This document shows, one piece after another, positions 32,035 through 41,876 of a stretch of DNA of 64,000 nucleotides (within the stretch, counting starts at the first letter, position 1; each line of letters starts with the position of its first letter). The position numbers and the translations under genes are program-made. Under the pieces are notes generated by a model. The model did no database searches and was not told the origin of the DNA. It worked only from the letters and a program-made list of their open reading frames with translations. Origin of the DNA: Artemisia argyi (Eukaryota > Streptophyta > Magnoliopsida > Asterales > Asteraceae); NCBI GenBank assembly GCA_030686995.1, contig CM060709.1, positions 308,798,857-308,862,856 on the forward strand. The letters run 5' to 3'.

Positions 32035-33339
32035 CTAACTGCTATTGATGAGTGTAAAGTTGAAGTTAGCACAAGAAGTCTGCCTGCGTAACAACGATGA
32101 ACTAAACCCAAGAGTCCAATTCTCTAAATTAAACTCGAGAAAATTATCCTCAAACTGAAATGTCCCAATAACGATTGCATGTTCAGCTGCCGTACCACCA
32201 TCAACAAACGCTAGGCATGCCACATCTCTTGTAAGTTGTTTAACGGAGTTGGCAGTAGCTATAGTCCATTTCTTTCCATTTGGGAGAATCAAATCAATGT
32301 CAGGAACCTGCATCAGAATATATCTGGTGAAGGTCTTGAAACACAGTCCAAACGGTGCGACTGGCCTTGCATGAGGAATTCCAATTGTATAGATCGAAAA
32401 TATATCCACCAAGCGATTATAAATGTCAGTTCTAAGAGTGGTGTAAGGCTCAATTGTACTAAGCTTGGCTATGCTATTCACGGGTAAGTCAATAGATCTT
32501 CGTCTAATGACAATGGAATTGACACCTATAAAGTATCCGAAAGAACCTGGATACTTTAATAAAGGAGTATAAGAGAGTAAACTCCTTACGTCAACATCGG
32601 ATTGGGGAAGGAGATAATAAGGGCCAGCACCAAAAAATAGAACTCCAGGAGTGGACGGATTGCTAGGCAGACATAGAGCTAATGATTTTTTAAGTGGTTG
32701 ATATAAATAAGCTGGTGCTGCGTAAGGTGATGATGAAAACGCCATGACACCATTAACATTTGCAGGGAATAATTGAAATGTCGAAGTAGGAGCACACGCA
32801 GCGTTAGGATATGCTCCATATAAACCCGTGAAAACATTTCTACCATTGCTCGTGTTCACAGTGAAAGCGTCATAGTTGAGAAGGGCTTGATTACATGATC
32901 CTGAAATCGGGTTCACTACATTAACTGGGCACGTGCAATATCCCCAACCAGGTAACGTGGAACTATTTGTTACTGGTGGACAAGAAGGATTCCTGTATGA
33001 GTAAATAGTCCTCACATCCGTGCATTGATATTCTTCGCAAGAAACAGGATAGGTGCAAAGAGTGTTTGTAGGGCAACTTCCCGGAATAGGGTTCCATTGC
33101 AGGATGCAGTCGTGCCATATGAAAGGAGCATCGATATCAATTAAGAAATTTGCATGCATAAATTGCATATTTATGTATGCTGTCATGATATTAACGCTAT
33201 AGAGAGGCTTAGCAGCATCGGTATGTTTAGTAACTGGAACAACTATGGAAGTGTATGGTGGCACAAACTGAGCTTTAGCTTCATGTTCGCGACATGTGAA
33301 GACTAAAACGGTAACAAGTAATTTTAGAAGCGAAAGCAT
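32035..33339 (-). CDS. EDGP / basic 7S globulin-like secreted protein (intact, 434 aa)
   Basis: Intact single-exon gene, opposite in orientation to its paralogues. I place the start at ATG 33339 because it gives MLSLLKLLVTVLVFTC, a good signal peptide, and lies 64 bp after the TATA box as in copies 2 and 3. An in-frame ATG at 33363 would add eight residues with a very short leader. The mature protein begins near QFVPPYTS. FLIDIDAPFIWHDC is at 65-78 (no D-T-G), the cysteine-rich region includes SCEEYQCTDVRT, and the C-terminus has ACLAFVDGG, GTFQFEDNFLEFNL, FSSSLL and SCANFNFT. It is closest in sequence to copy 2. An apoplastic non-enzymatic pepsin homologue is the likely role; a specific ligand cannot be told from sequence. 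Confidence 0.9.
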   Translation of the reverse strand: MLSLLKLLVTVLVFTCREHEAKAQFVPPYTSIVVPVTKHTDAAKPLYSVNIMTAYINMQFMHANFLIDIDAPFIWHDCILQWNPIPGSCPTNTLCTYPVSCEEYQCTDVRTIYSYRNPSCPPVTNSSTLPGWGYCTCPVNVVNPISGSCNQALLNYDAFTVNTSNGRNVFTGLYGAYPNAACAPTSTFQLFPANVNGVMAFSSSPYAAPAYLYQPLKKSLALCLPSNPSTPGVLFFGAGPYYLLPQSDVDVRSLLSYTPLLKYPGSFGYFIGVNSIVIRRRSIDLPVNSIAKLSTIEPYTTLRTDIYNRLVDIFSIYTIGIPHARPVAPFGLCFKTFTRYILMQVPDIDLILPNGKKWTIATANSVKQLTRDVACLAFVDGGTAAEHAIVIGTFQFEDNFLEFNLENWTLGFSSSLLRRQTSCANFNFTLINSS

Positions 33340-33394
33340 TTCTAAATCTTTGTATATTCTCATCGATCTATAGTTCTGGAATGGGAACAAAGCG

Positions 33395-33403
33395 ATTTAT
33401 ATA
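33395..33403 (-). promoter_or_regulatory. TATA box of EDGP copy 4
   Basis: TATATAAAT on the minus strand, 64 bp before the chosen ATG. Confidence 0.65.
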
Positions 33404-33858
33404 TACTCGGTTAAAAATTATTGTATTACAAAATTTCGGATGATGGGCTTGATGGCTGATTTATCAGCCCAATGCAACATGACATAATCAGCTGTAAGGT
33501 TTGAACATCTTCATGTGTATTGTGCTCTGGTCGAATATATGAATTTATTTATAAAGTCAAGTGGGATATGTACGTATGAGAAAGTTTCTGTTATGCAGTC
33601 GTGTATTATTTTGTTTGTTACGGAGTATTAATTATAGTTATTATTTTTAGTAATTTTTTTCTAAGAGTGATGCATGTTTTATATAACATGGACAAACAAA
33701 ACTAGTTAATAATAGGCATTACACATGGATCGGATAAATTTTCTTGAAATAGCATCATCCTATAATATTTTTAGAAGCTTTATATGCTCTTCAATTTTTT
33801 GTTTATTGTTTTTAGACATTCGTTTGTTGAGGATGTTGTTACAAACAAATTAGACGAT

Positions 33859-34155
33859 CACTAGACCATAAATCCGACGCTAAATTCATGAATTACCAAC
33901 AAATTAACTTTGAAATTAGCAACAAAATGTTACCATCTTATTTTTAGCAACTGAAATGCCGCCACTTATACTAGTAACAACGGCTTTTACCGTTGCTAAT
34001 TTTGCAATAGATGAGAAAACATCCGATGTTAAATGAGATTAGCATCATGCTTATTTAATTTGCAGCACCCTAAACATTGATGAAAGCGGAATTTTAGCTT
34101 GTTTAGCAACAGATTTCGGGCGTTGCTACTCGTTGGATTTCTAGTAGCGGATGTT
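33859..34155. mobile_element. Small CACTA-like element or MITE (degenerate)
   Basis: Left end CACTAGACCATAAATCCGAC; right end inverse is CTACTAGAAATCCAACGAG, an imperfect match. The interior has inverted TTGCTA/TAGCAA motifs such as AGCAACGG and CCGTTGCTA. No clear 3-bp duplication, so the limits are tentative. Confidence 0.4.
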
Positions 34156-34698
34156 TTGATGAGACAAATTCGTATGCAAATTCCTACCGTGATTTTTTTT
34201 TCTTAACATCAAAATTAGTTTTTAATTTTAAATCGCCTGCACACATTATGTTCAAAAAAAAAAAAAAAAAGATTAATCTATGCAATATATAAAGAGAAAA
34301 CACCCTTCTTATAAAAAAGAGAAAGGTCGATCTCCTTTTTAAATACGATGTAATGTTGTTAGACTAAAATACTCTTCTTATAAAAATAAATGCAATTTAT
34401 CAACTATTTAAATACTTAATTACAATTTAAACCATAAACTTTCTTCACTCCCACTTATTCCATCGCTCATATATACATAAATGAATCCGCTCACATAAAT
34501 TGACGCTACTATACATAGTCGCTGCTATATGCGGGTAATCCCTGTAATGTGAGTGTAACTATATATTTGGATAAAAAAAAGTGTAGATTGGCAGGGACAC
34601 CTCAACCCTGTGTATCATAATGGTACCCATCAACCCTACCCAACAAAGGTTTGATGCCTGTGAAATACCTCCACCCAATAACCAACCATGCTGCGAAA

Positions 34699-34711
34699 CG
34701 GAATCGAACTC
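34699..34711 (-). promoter_or_regulatory. Pol III B-box-like motif
   Basis: The minus strand reads GAGTTCGATTCCG, close to the tRNA B box GGTTCGANNCC. It lies downstream of the 5S-like sequence on the same strand. No good A box was found, so it is not a tRNA gene. Confidence 0.4.
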
Positions 34712-34787
34712 GCGTCCTTTAGTTGGATCAAGACATCACATGGTTGGGCCCAGACTTCTAAGGTAACTGGTTGATATCATTCGCGCT

Positions 34788-34887
34788 TGTGGTCCCCAAG
34801 TAAGAACTTCCCGGTTGGTCACCCAACCCGATACTACTCTCACCTAGGCTCGCTTAACTTAATAAGCTTTACCCAGTGGACCACAAA
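34788..34887 (-). repeat. 5S rRNA-derived sequence (Cassandra-type TRIM or 5S-SINE fragment)
   Basis: On the minus strand it contains AAGTTAAGCGAGCC, GAGAGTAGTAT, GGGTTGGGTGACC and CCGGGAAGTTCTTAC, matching the 3' two-thirds of plant 5S rRNA, including its internal control region (A box, intermediate element, C box). The 100-nt unit is closed by a perfect 9-bp stem, TTGTGGTCC with GGACCACAA, in the place of 5S helix I. The 5' part is shortened against the 120-nt 5S RNA, so it is not a functional rRNA gene. 5S sequences are known inside the LTRs of plant Cassandra elements and in animal 5S-derived SINEs. I could not find LTR ends here. Confidence 0.65.
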
Positions 34888-35721
34888 GCCCCATGATGAG
34901 TGTAACTATATAAAACTCTACATACGTGTATTCCGGCAAAATATAATCCAACAACTATTATTTGAACAATCTGCATCTTCGCAAAGGGTAAATACAAAAT
35001 GAGTATCATTTGGTACTTGATTAACTTTTCTTATTGTTTATGGTTGTTACACTATAACCGATCTTCTGTGTAAGATAAATCATGCATGCTTGGGCTCTTG
35101 CTTAGAAAAACTTTACTTGAGTCGATCATTCATTTCAGTAACGGCTTAGAATGGCAATATCAAGTACAAAGGATGATATGATGCTCTTGTCAAAATTGCA
35201 TCTTATAATTAAGCCTTATACTCTCCAACTATTTCAATCTCATAACTTCTTGCAATCTGAAATATATATACAAACATTATCAAAGTGTTTGCAAGCTTTT
35301 ATTAAAACACACTAAGCTATTAAACCCATTAAAATGTTACCCAAACTAATTAACACCCGTGTAAAGAAATACTTGATACAAACACACAAATTTTGATCAA
35401 CATAAGTAAAATAACAAAGATAAGGTATAGCTCTGACGACCTGCATATTAATAAGCTTTTAGGGAGACAGGTAAGGACTGCATAACTAAACGGGCAAAAC
35501 TTTTCACCTTAGTAGCTTTTCAGTAACGAACCTTTAATGTCCAAATGATAGTCATATAACTTAAGTCTGTAATCCTCAAGTTCATGCTGACCGATGAAAG
35601 ATTGAAAGCCAGTATTATGTCCACTAGCCAGTAAGGTAAAAGGCTTGTGCTTGGCACCTCTCAATTAGTCCAAGTTTACTACACATGGATTGAATTCAAA
35701 AGTTTCCGATAGTCTTTATAT
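34888..35721. other. Intergenic, nothing recognised
   Basis: AT-rich sequence without ORF or repeat structure that I can support. Confidence 0.4.
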
Positions 35722-35945
35722 AACTACAAAGTGGACCCCACCCCGGTCAAAATTTTGAGTTGAATTTTTGTGGACCCCACTTGGTGACGCGAAAAGTGAA
35801 ATTTTTTTGTCGCAAAAATTTTGGCGATGGACCTTTGGGGACAGCGCTTTTGCGACAACGTGTTGTCCCCAATGCTTTAGCGACAACAAATCCCCACCTT
35901 TACTGTCGACTAGCGTTGTCACGAAAAGTGCCAAACCTTGTAGTG
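35722..35945. mobile_element. CACTA-type miniature element, 224 bp
   Basis: Right end inverse is CACTACAAGGTTTGGCACTT and the left end is ACTACAAAGTGGACCCC after one changed base. It is flanked by the 3-bp duplication TAT on both sides. The interior has repeated GCGACAA / TTGTCGC blocks. ORFs across it run through repeat sequence and are not genes. Confidence 0.55.
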
Positions 35946-36312
35946 TATAAGTTCTCGACGCTCTTTCGCCAATTCTAGTTGACGGTGATGGAAGCAAGTA
36001 TTAAATACTTATATTTACTTTGTGTTACTTGTACACATAGTACGTACGTAGTATGTGATACCTTGACCACTATAGATATGAAAGAAGTAGTAATAAAAAA
36101 TAATGAGGCATGATGGCCAAGTTGGGTTTTATAAACAGACACTTAACAATTAAGAAACATGAAAGTAAGATTAATATTAACAGACTCTAGTAATAGTATT
36201 AGTTTAACCAACTTGATTATTCTTGGTATTACCGTTTTGTGCCAATGCTTCGGGTACACCAAACTCCTTCCTTGACCGTTGACTTTTTCAACGGTACAAA
36301 ATCCTTTGAACC

Positions 36313-36582
36313 TGATACAACCCGGTTAGGTGTTGTATCGGGATAAGGCACCACTTTTAGCGTGTGCGAGCTCCGTAAGAAAATAGAGAGAAGAAGACTA
36401 GAGAATTACTTGACAAACTTGATTGATTCATTCATAATAATGATTCGGTATATATAACCAAATAACCCTAGCTTGTAAAACAAGCCAAACATAAAAACAT
36501 ATCTAAATAATGACACTTTCCTAATACGACACAAAGACATATCCTAAATAAATATAGTATGACATAAGCCCGGGGCGTATCA
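36313..36582 (-). mobile_element. LTR of an older retrotransposon (270 bp, minus orientation)
   Basis: Ends are TGATAC...GTATCA on both strands. On the minus strand, a purine tract AAGGAGTGGGGAA lies directly before it and GGTTATATATACC is a TATA box inside, so this is the 3' LTR of a minus-strand element whose body was to the right. Confidence 0.6.
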
Positions 36583-36912
36583 TTCCCCACTCCTTCGAAA
36601 TCACCTTGTCCTCAAGGTGTGGTCTTAAAAAATTTCTCTTGATTCCGGGATCCCATATCCTAATCCTAATCCTAGTCCTGTCTTCCACTCCCGTAGTTCT
36701 CCTCCCTTTTGCTACCACAATCAACACCTTTTTCCTCTTCCGCCTTCCACTACCTTCGATATAACACAACACCATTATTCCGCCTTCTGCTACCCATGTC
36801 GTAACACTTCTCACTCCTTCAAAAATCACCTTGCCCTCAAGGTGATACGAAGAATATGTCGATTGAGAATCTGCTAATTCCTCACTTAAATTCAAATTTA
36901 TTTCGCCCAAAC
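36583..36912 (-). pseudogene. 3' end of a retroelement polyprotein or its trailer
   Basis: Minus-strand reading shows two HLEGKV / HLEDKV segments (near 36840 and 36610) followed by FEGV or SKEW. This pattern is common at the very end of gypsy-type polyproteins and their 3' trailer. It runs into the LTR at 36582 and is cut at 36912 by the Tekay-type insertion. Too little remains to name the lineage. Confidence 0.4.
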
Positions 36913-37428
36913 TGTGACAACTGGCAAATTAGGGAGTCATTTTGAAAACCTGCATTACTTTAAAAATTATAATTTTGGAATATTTGAAAAGTTTATCGTG
37001 ACGAGATATTTTATGAACGTTGGAATGTGATTTTAATCGTACGTTATTTATGGGATTCGATTATTTATTTATGGTCTGGTTTGGTTCATTTCGTAATGAT
37101 TTATTTTGAGATCTTTATTTTGGCACTACATTGACTCCGGCACTAGGAAAACCTAACAATTTTAATTATTTTAATATTGGTTCGGATATTTATATTTTTG
37201 GTACGCATCGCGAGATCTTTGGTTATTTGGAACGAGTTCGGTTCAAGTGAGTTGATTTGTTTTAAGAGGTTTCGGGTTTGGTCCGTGTATTTACACCGAG
37301 TTACTTAACCCACTCTACCCCTTAATATTATTATTATTATTATTATTAAAGATCATTTTTTTTGAGTATATATGAAAATCGTCCTTGTGATAACCTGGAA
37401 AAGCAAACACACCAACACACCTCACCAA

Positions 37429-37488
<60 letters not shown>

Positions 37489-40404
37489 TCATCTTCTTCA
37501 TTTTTATTCACCAAACCCTAGCCACCATCACCACAAAGTGGCTGCCGCCGCCTATTTACCCCCCCACCGACACCTAAAAACACTTCCAAACAAACCCCCA
37601 TTACTAGATCTATTAGATCCACTAATTCAAGCTCGAATTTTATTGATTTTGAAGATTTTTCGTGACCTCTTTTCTTGTAATATTGAAGGTAAGATGAGTC
37701 ACAAGCGTGGTGACTCGTATTTTTTCTTAAAAACGTGGCTAATGTGCCAAGGGGTCGAATCTTTGGGCGAATCTTTATATAAAAACGAAAGATATATATG
37801 GGTTTTTAAATAAAACGTCAATTTAAACAAGTTTGGTATCCGGGTTTTCATGTTCTTGTGGGTGTCGAGACTCGGCTTGTGTTATCTTGTAAACTTATGT
37901 GGGTTCTGGATTATTTTGACCTCGTGGTATTGTTAGCGAGGGTATTTGGTGATATATTATAAGGTCTTGATTTATTTTTGGGTGTGAATCTGGTAATATT
38001 ATTGTTGTTTGTGGTATCGTGACCCATGAGATCCGTTTGGTTTTGTTGATGGCTCGACATGGACCAGCCGTAACCCAAGGGGTCTCTTGGTTGTGTTCGT
38101 GGTTCAACATGGGTGAGCCGAGACCCATAAGGGTTCGGCAACAGCTTATGTTCCTCTTTTTGTTTCTTTTATTAATGATATACTTGGTTATTACTTGATG
38201 TTATTTGTTGAGATATTTTTTGTCATGTGGTTGCTGTTGTTTACTTGGGGACGAATGGAATGGAGGAGCCGAGACCCTCGAGGTCTCGGCAATGGAATTA
38301 TTAATTTGTGGAGTTGTTGACGAAAAGTGATATTGGGGACTGATTGTGAGACGGTCGAATTAGATGACGGAGATAGGTTAGTCGGGTGCCGTAGTCGGAC
38401 CCTATTGTTGTAGCATGTGATTGAGATTGATTTGGATGGAGTTGATTTATTTATTTAGGACTTGGTTATTTTATTTCTTGGACTTGGACAATGAGCCGAG
38501 AGTGATAACTCGGACATGTGACCAACTCATATGACTCGATAAATATTCAAAATCAAACGCTAATAATAAAACTCGTAATAATATTATTAGTAATATAATC
38601 GTTTATATAAGTATATAGACGTGATAAACGTATATATATTATTATAAATGCGTATATTAATAATAAAACGATCACGAGTGAACGTTATAATAATATAACG
38701 ATAATTATTATACTATGCGAATAGTGCAATAAATGTCGGAGTATTATTATAAATAATAACTATAAATAATGTCGAGAACTAATACGTCGGGTAAGTAATA
38801 AATAAAAACATGATAGACTTTTATAATTTTGGAAAACTTATCGAGTTATACGAGTTGTGGTTACTTAAGTCCAAGTGGGCTTTATTATGTGACTTTTGTG
38901 TTGTCACGGATATATGACGATTAATATAAACATTTTCTATAACTAAGTAACTTATTTAATCGACGGGTTAAATCGAGTTATTTGGCTATATAAAATGAGT
39001 ATATTAATGGGCATCGTATCCGACGACGCCCATAGGTTGTGGTACGTGTTTTAGGATAATAAATTTACTATATAACTCGTGGAGTTGGCTAAATTGACGA
39101 ATTTGGCCAAATTGACGATATATATAGGGAATTTGTTGGACTACGATATATACCATATAGTATTCTTTGTGCTATGTGCTTTAGGTTGGGTATAATCTTG
39201 GAACGATATATTACGTAAATAAATATGGGGGATTACCAAATCGACGGATTTGATAAACTTCGATGATTTATTTAAATGATATATTGAGCTAACATTAGAC
39301 CTATAGATGGTTTATTATTTCATTCGTTGTGGCTTCTTGGTTTGAGTTGTGTCGACCCTCCACCCGCATGGATACCAAACGTCGAATTTCAAATTAATAT
39401 GAAGATAATTCGAGAAATGGATATTTTTGGAAAGTTAAATGGATTACGTTCGGGAATAGGAATATTTGATTTTGAGGAAATAATTTCTGAACGAGTTTGA
39501 TATTGTTAGGAAGTGCCGAGTCTGTAGTTTCCGTTACGTGAGTTGCTTACGTCTTTCTTCTATTGATTTCTTTTGAGGATTTTCTGGACTTGAGGTGAGT
39601 CATAGCCCCACTTTTACTCTTGAACTTTGTTTTCAATACTTGGGGTGAGAAACGTGCAAATGTTTTATGTGGACTATTATCGATTCGTTTATTTTAAAAC
39701 TTGTTATGCTTATAGAACTAGGTAGGATAGGGCGAGGCCTAGTCCTGAACTAGGTAAGCTATTGTTTTGGTTATAGAACGAGGCCTAGTCCCGAACTAGG
39801 TAAGCTATTGATTTGGTTAATGAGCGAGGCCTAGTCCCGAACTAGGTAAGCTATTGGATTAATTATAGAGCGAGGCCTAGACTTGAGGTAGGTAAGCTAT
39901 TGATTGGATTAATTTGGGCTATAGCGTGCACCTATAGGGTTGATTTGATTTGGTTGGTTATTTTGGTTGGATTATGTTGGTTGGATTATTTTGGTTGGAT
40001 GATTGAGGCCTAGTCTAGCTAGCAAGCGTTTTGCGTATATGTCCACTATATTGAAATATGAATTTAAACCTATGATCTCACCAGCGAAAGCTGACTTTTA
40101 GCACGTTTTCTCAGGTAATTAAGTGATGCCCTTTGGATGCTTGGATTGGAGGCTTGGCAATGGCACTCGGTTATGGATCTATTTTCTAAAACTCTGATAA
40201 ACTATTGTGGACCTATGTTTATTTCTATTGGGCCTTACTTTGGATAATTCTTGGGATAAATGTAAACTTTAAAACCCATTTTGGTTGTGTTTTTCTTATG
40301 TTTACTTTATCTCGTTCTTTCATGACTTTGAATGGATACCAATCTCCGTAGCACCCCGAAAGCTTGTTGAGTCTTCCGCTGTACCAAATTTTGGGGGTGT
40401 TACA
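36913..40404 (+). repeat. 5' LTR of the Tekay-type element (3,492 bp)
   Basis: Begins TGTGACAACTGGCAAATT and ends TTTGGGGGTGTTACA. It includes a (CT)n tract (37434-37484) and about four tandem units of roughly 45 bp containing GCGAGGCCTAGTCC and GAACTAGGTAAGC (39713-39912). ORFs in the LTR are shadows of the CT tract and repeats. Confidence 0.92.
39713..39912. repeat. Tandem repeat in LTR (about 4 units of 45 bp)
   Basis: Units contain GCGAGGCCTAGTCC(C/T)GAACTA followed by GGTAAGCTATTG. The 3' LTR at 49408-49550 has about three units, so copy number changed after insertion. Confidence 0.85.
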
Positions 40405-40407
40405 CAT

Positions 40408-40420
40408 TGGTATCAGAGCC
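40408..40420 (+). other. Primer binding site (initiator tRNA-Met type)
   Basis: TGGTATCAGAGCC, three bases after the 5' LTR end. This is complementary to the 3' end of initiator tRNA-Met and is the usual plant PBS. Confidence 0.93.
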
Positions 40421-40895
40421 AAGGTTATAGAGAACTAGGTAAATAGACACCTAAACTATAACCGATTTTTATAGAAAATGATCCTCGACCATTGCCCGCC
40501 AGCCCGCCAAGCCGAAGCATCATTGTTATTATTGAGGTATATTGAGATGATTATTGGATATGGGATTCTTGAGATGATTTGAGGATTTGAGGTTTATTGA
40601 CTTAGTGATATGATGGCGTTTTGAGGAATTATATGGTTTAATTATTTTATGAATGATTTTAGTAATGCGGTATTTCAAATCTTTCTTGATATATATATGA
40701 TGATTTTGTTATGGTATTTTGAGTTCGCGGTTTAGTTGTTTTGAAACACTTACACCTACCCTACGCCGTTGTCACAAATCATAGCCTCCTTTGCACGTGT
40801 TGGTCATGCGTTCGGCCACTACTTTATCGTCTCATTGTCGCCCTAAGTCTCCGATTGTATCACCTCGTTGTTCACCTACTCAGAGATGACGATTG

Positions 40896-41593
40896 ATGGA
40901 GTACCCCTCCGACGAGGAGTATGAGGAGGAGTACGAGGGTGAGCAGAATGATAACCCTCAAGATGAGGAAGAGAATGATGACCTTCAGGATGAGGAAGAG
41001 GATGATCCTCAGGAGGAGGAGATGCCTGATGATGATTGGTCGCTAGCACATTCAGCTCATTCTGCGAAGCCCGATTCCCCGATACATCCGTTAGAGCCGG
41101 TTTCACCTGATCATCCATTTTTGTTTGAGTTGCCACCTGGTAGTCCCGTTGAGTTGGATGCACCTTCTGAGGTTTCTGCTGAGCATGCAGATTTGGGTGA
41201 AATTGGTAGGATGTGGACTCGGATTACTGCACAGGGCGAGAGGATCTCGTGGATGTCTGACCGACTTGAGATGATTATTGCTGAGATATTGCTGAGTTTA
41301 TTGCTGAGTTTGTTGCTGAGTTGAGAGTTGATTTGACTACTGTCATGGGCAGGACGACAACGATTAGGAGAGGTATGATGGAGATACATGAGCAGATAGA
41401 GAGTCTGCAGAGAGGCTTCCTCACGGCTCGCGAGGGAGATCGCAAGCTGTGGCAGAGGAACACAGAGTTAGAAAGGGAGGTTGCGGACCTCAAGAGGGAC
41501 AAAGATACACAGAGTGTTGAGCTGGGATCTTTATTGAGGAATTTGGATGGTTCGGGATCGGAGTTGAGGAGTCTACGCCAGCATCATGGCTAG
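40896..41593 (+). pseudogene. Leader-region ORF of the gypsy element (acidic, then coiled coil), frameshifted
   Basis: The first part is very acidic (EEYEEEYEGEQNDN..., 40896-41324), the second a coiled coil (ELEREVADLKRDKDTQ, 41321-41593). A frameshift in an ATTGCTGAGTTT-type repeat near 41285 separates them: the correct frame reads as an AEF-rich repeat through the break. It lies between PBS and gag and is not part of the canonical gag-pol. I do not recognise it; its role in the element is unknown. Confidence 0.5.
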
Positions 41594-41876
41594 ATCGATT
41601 TGGATTTGTGTTGTTGTTGTGTTGCTTCCTAAGCCAGGGAGTACTTGGTTAGGAGAGCTGGTTATTCTATCCCTTAAGTCATGTTATTCGGATTGTATGT
41701 TCGTCTCGTATGGAACGATTAGTATTTATTATGTCTTTTGGTATATTGGAACGAAGTATCGATCGCTACTTGTATGGACGATGGTGATTTCGTATGATAT
41801 TCTACGGTTTTTGGCGTACATGGATAATTGTGTTTCAAATTGTGCGGTTGATATCGTGTTGGTATTATGTTGATCA

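Noticed and set aside
34691..34760. A tRNA gene on the minus strand
   Set aside because: Only a B-box-like motif is present; no A box, acceptor stem or anticodon arm can be folded.
34788..34887. A functional 5S rRNA gene
   Set aside because: The 5' part is shortened by about 20 nt, no tandem array or terminator is present, and the surroundings look like a dispersed repeat.
37362..37813. ORFs with serine/leucine repeats in the gypsy LTR (also 47074-47502)
   Set aside because: They arise from the (CT)n tract, differ between the two LTRs and have no domain.
39713..39912. CRISPR-like array
   Set aside because: Regular 45-bp repeats are contiguous and lie in a plant LTR; no unique spacers.
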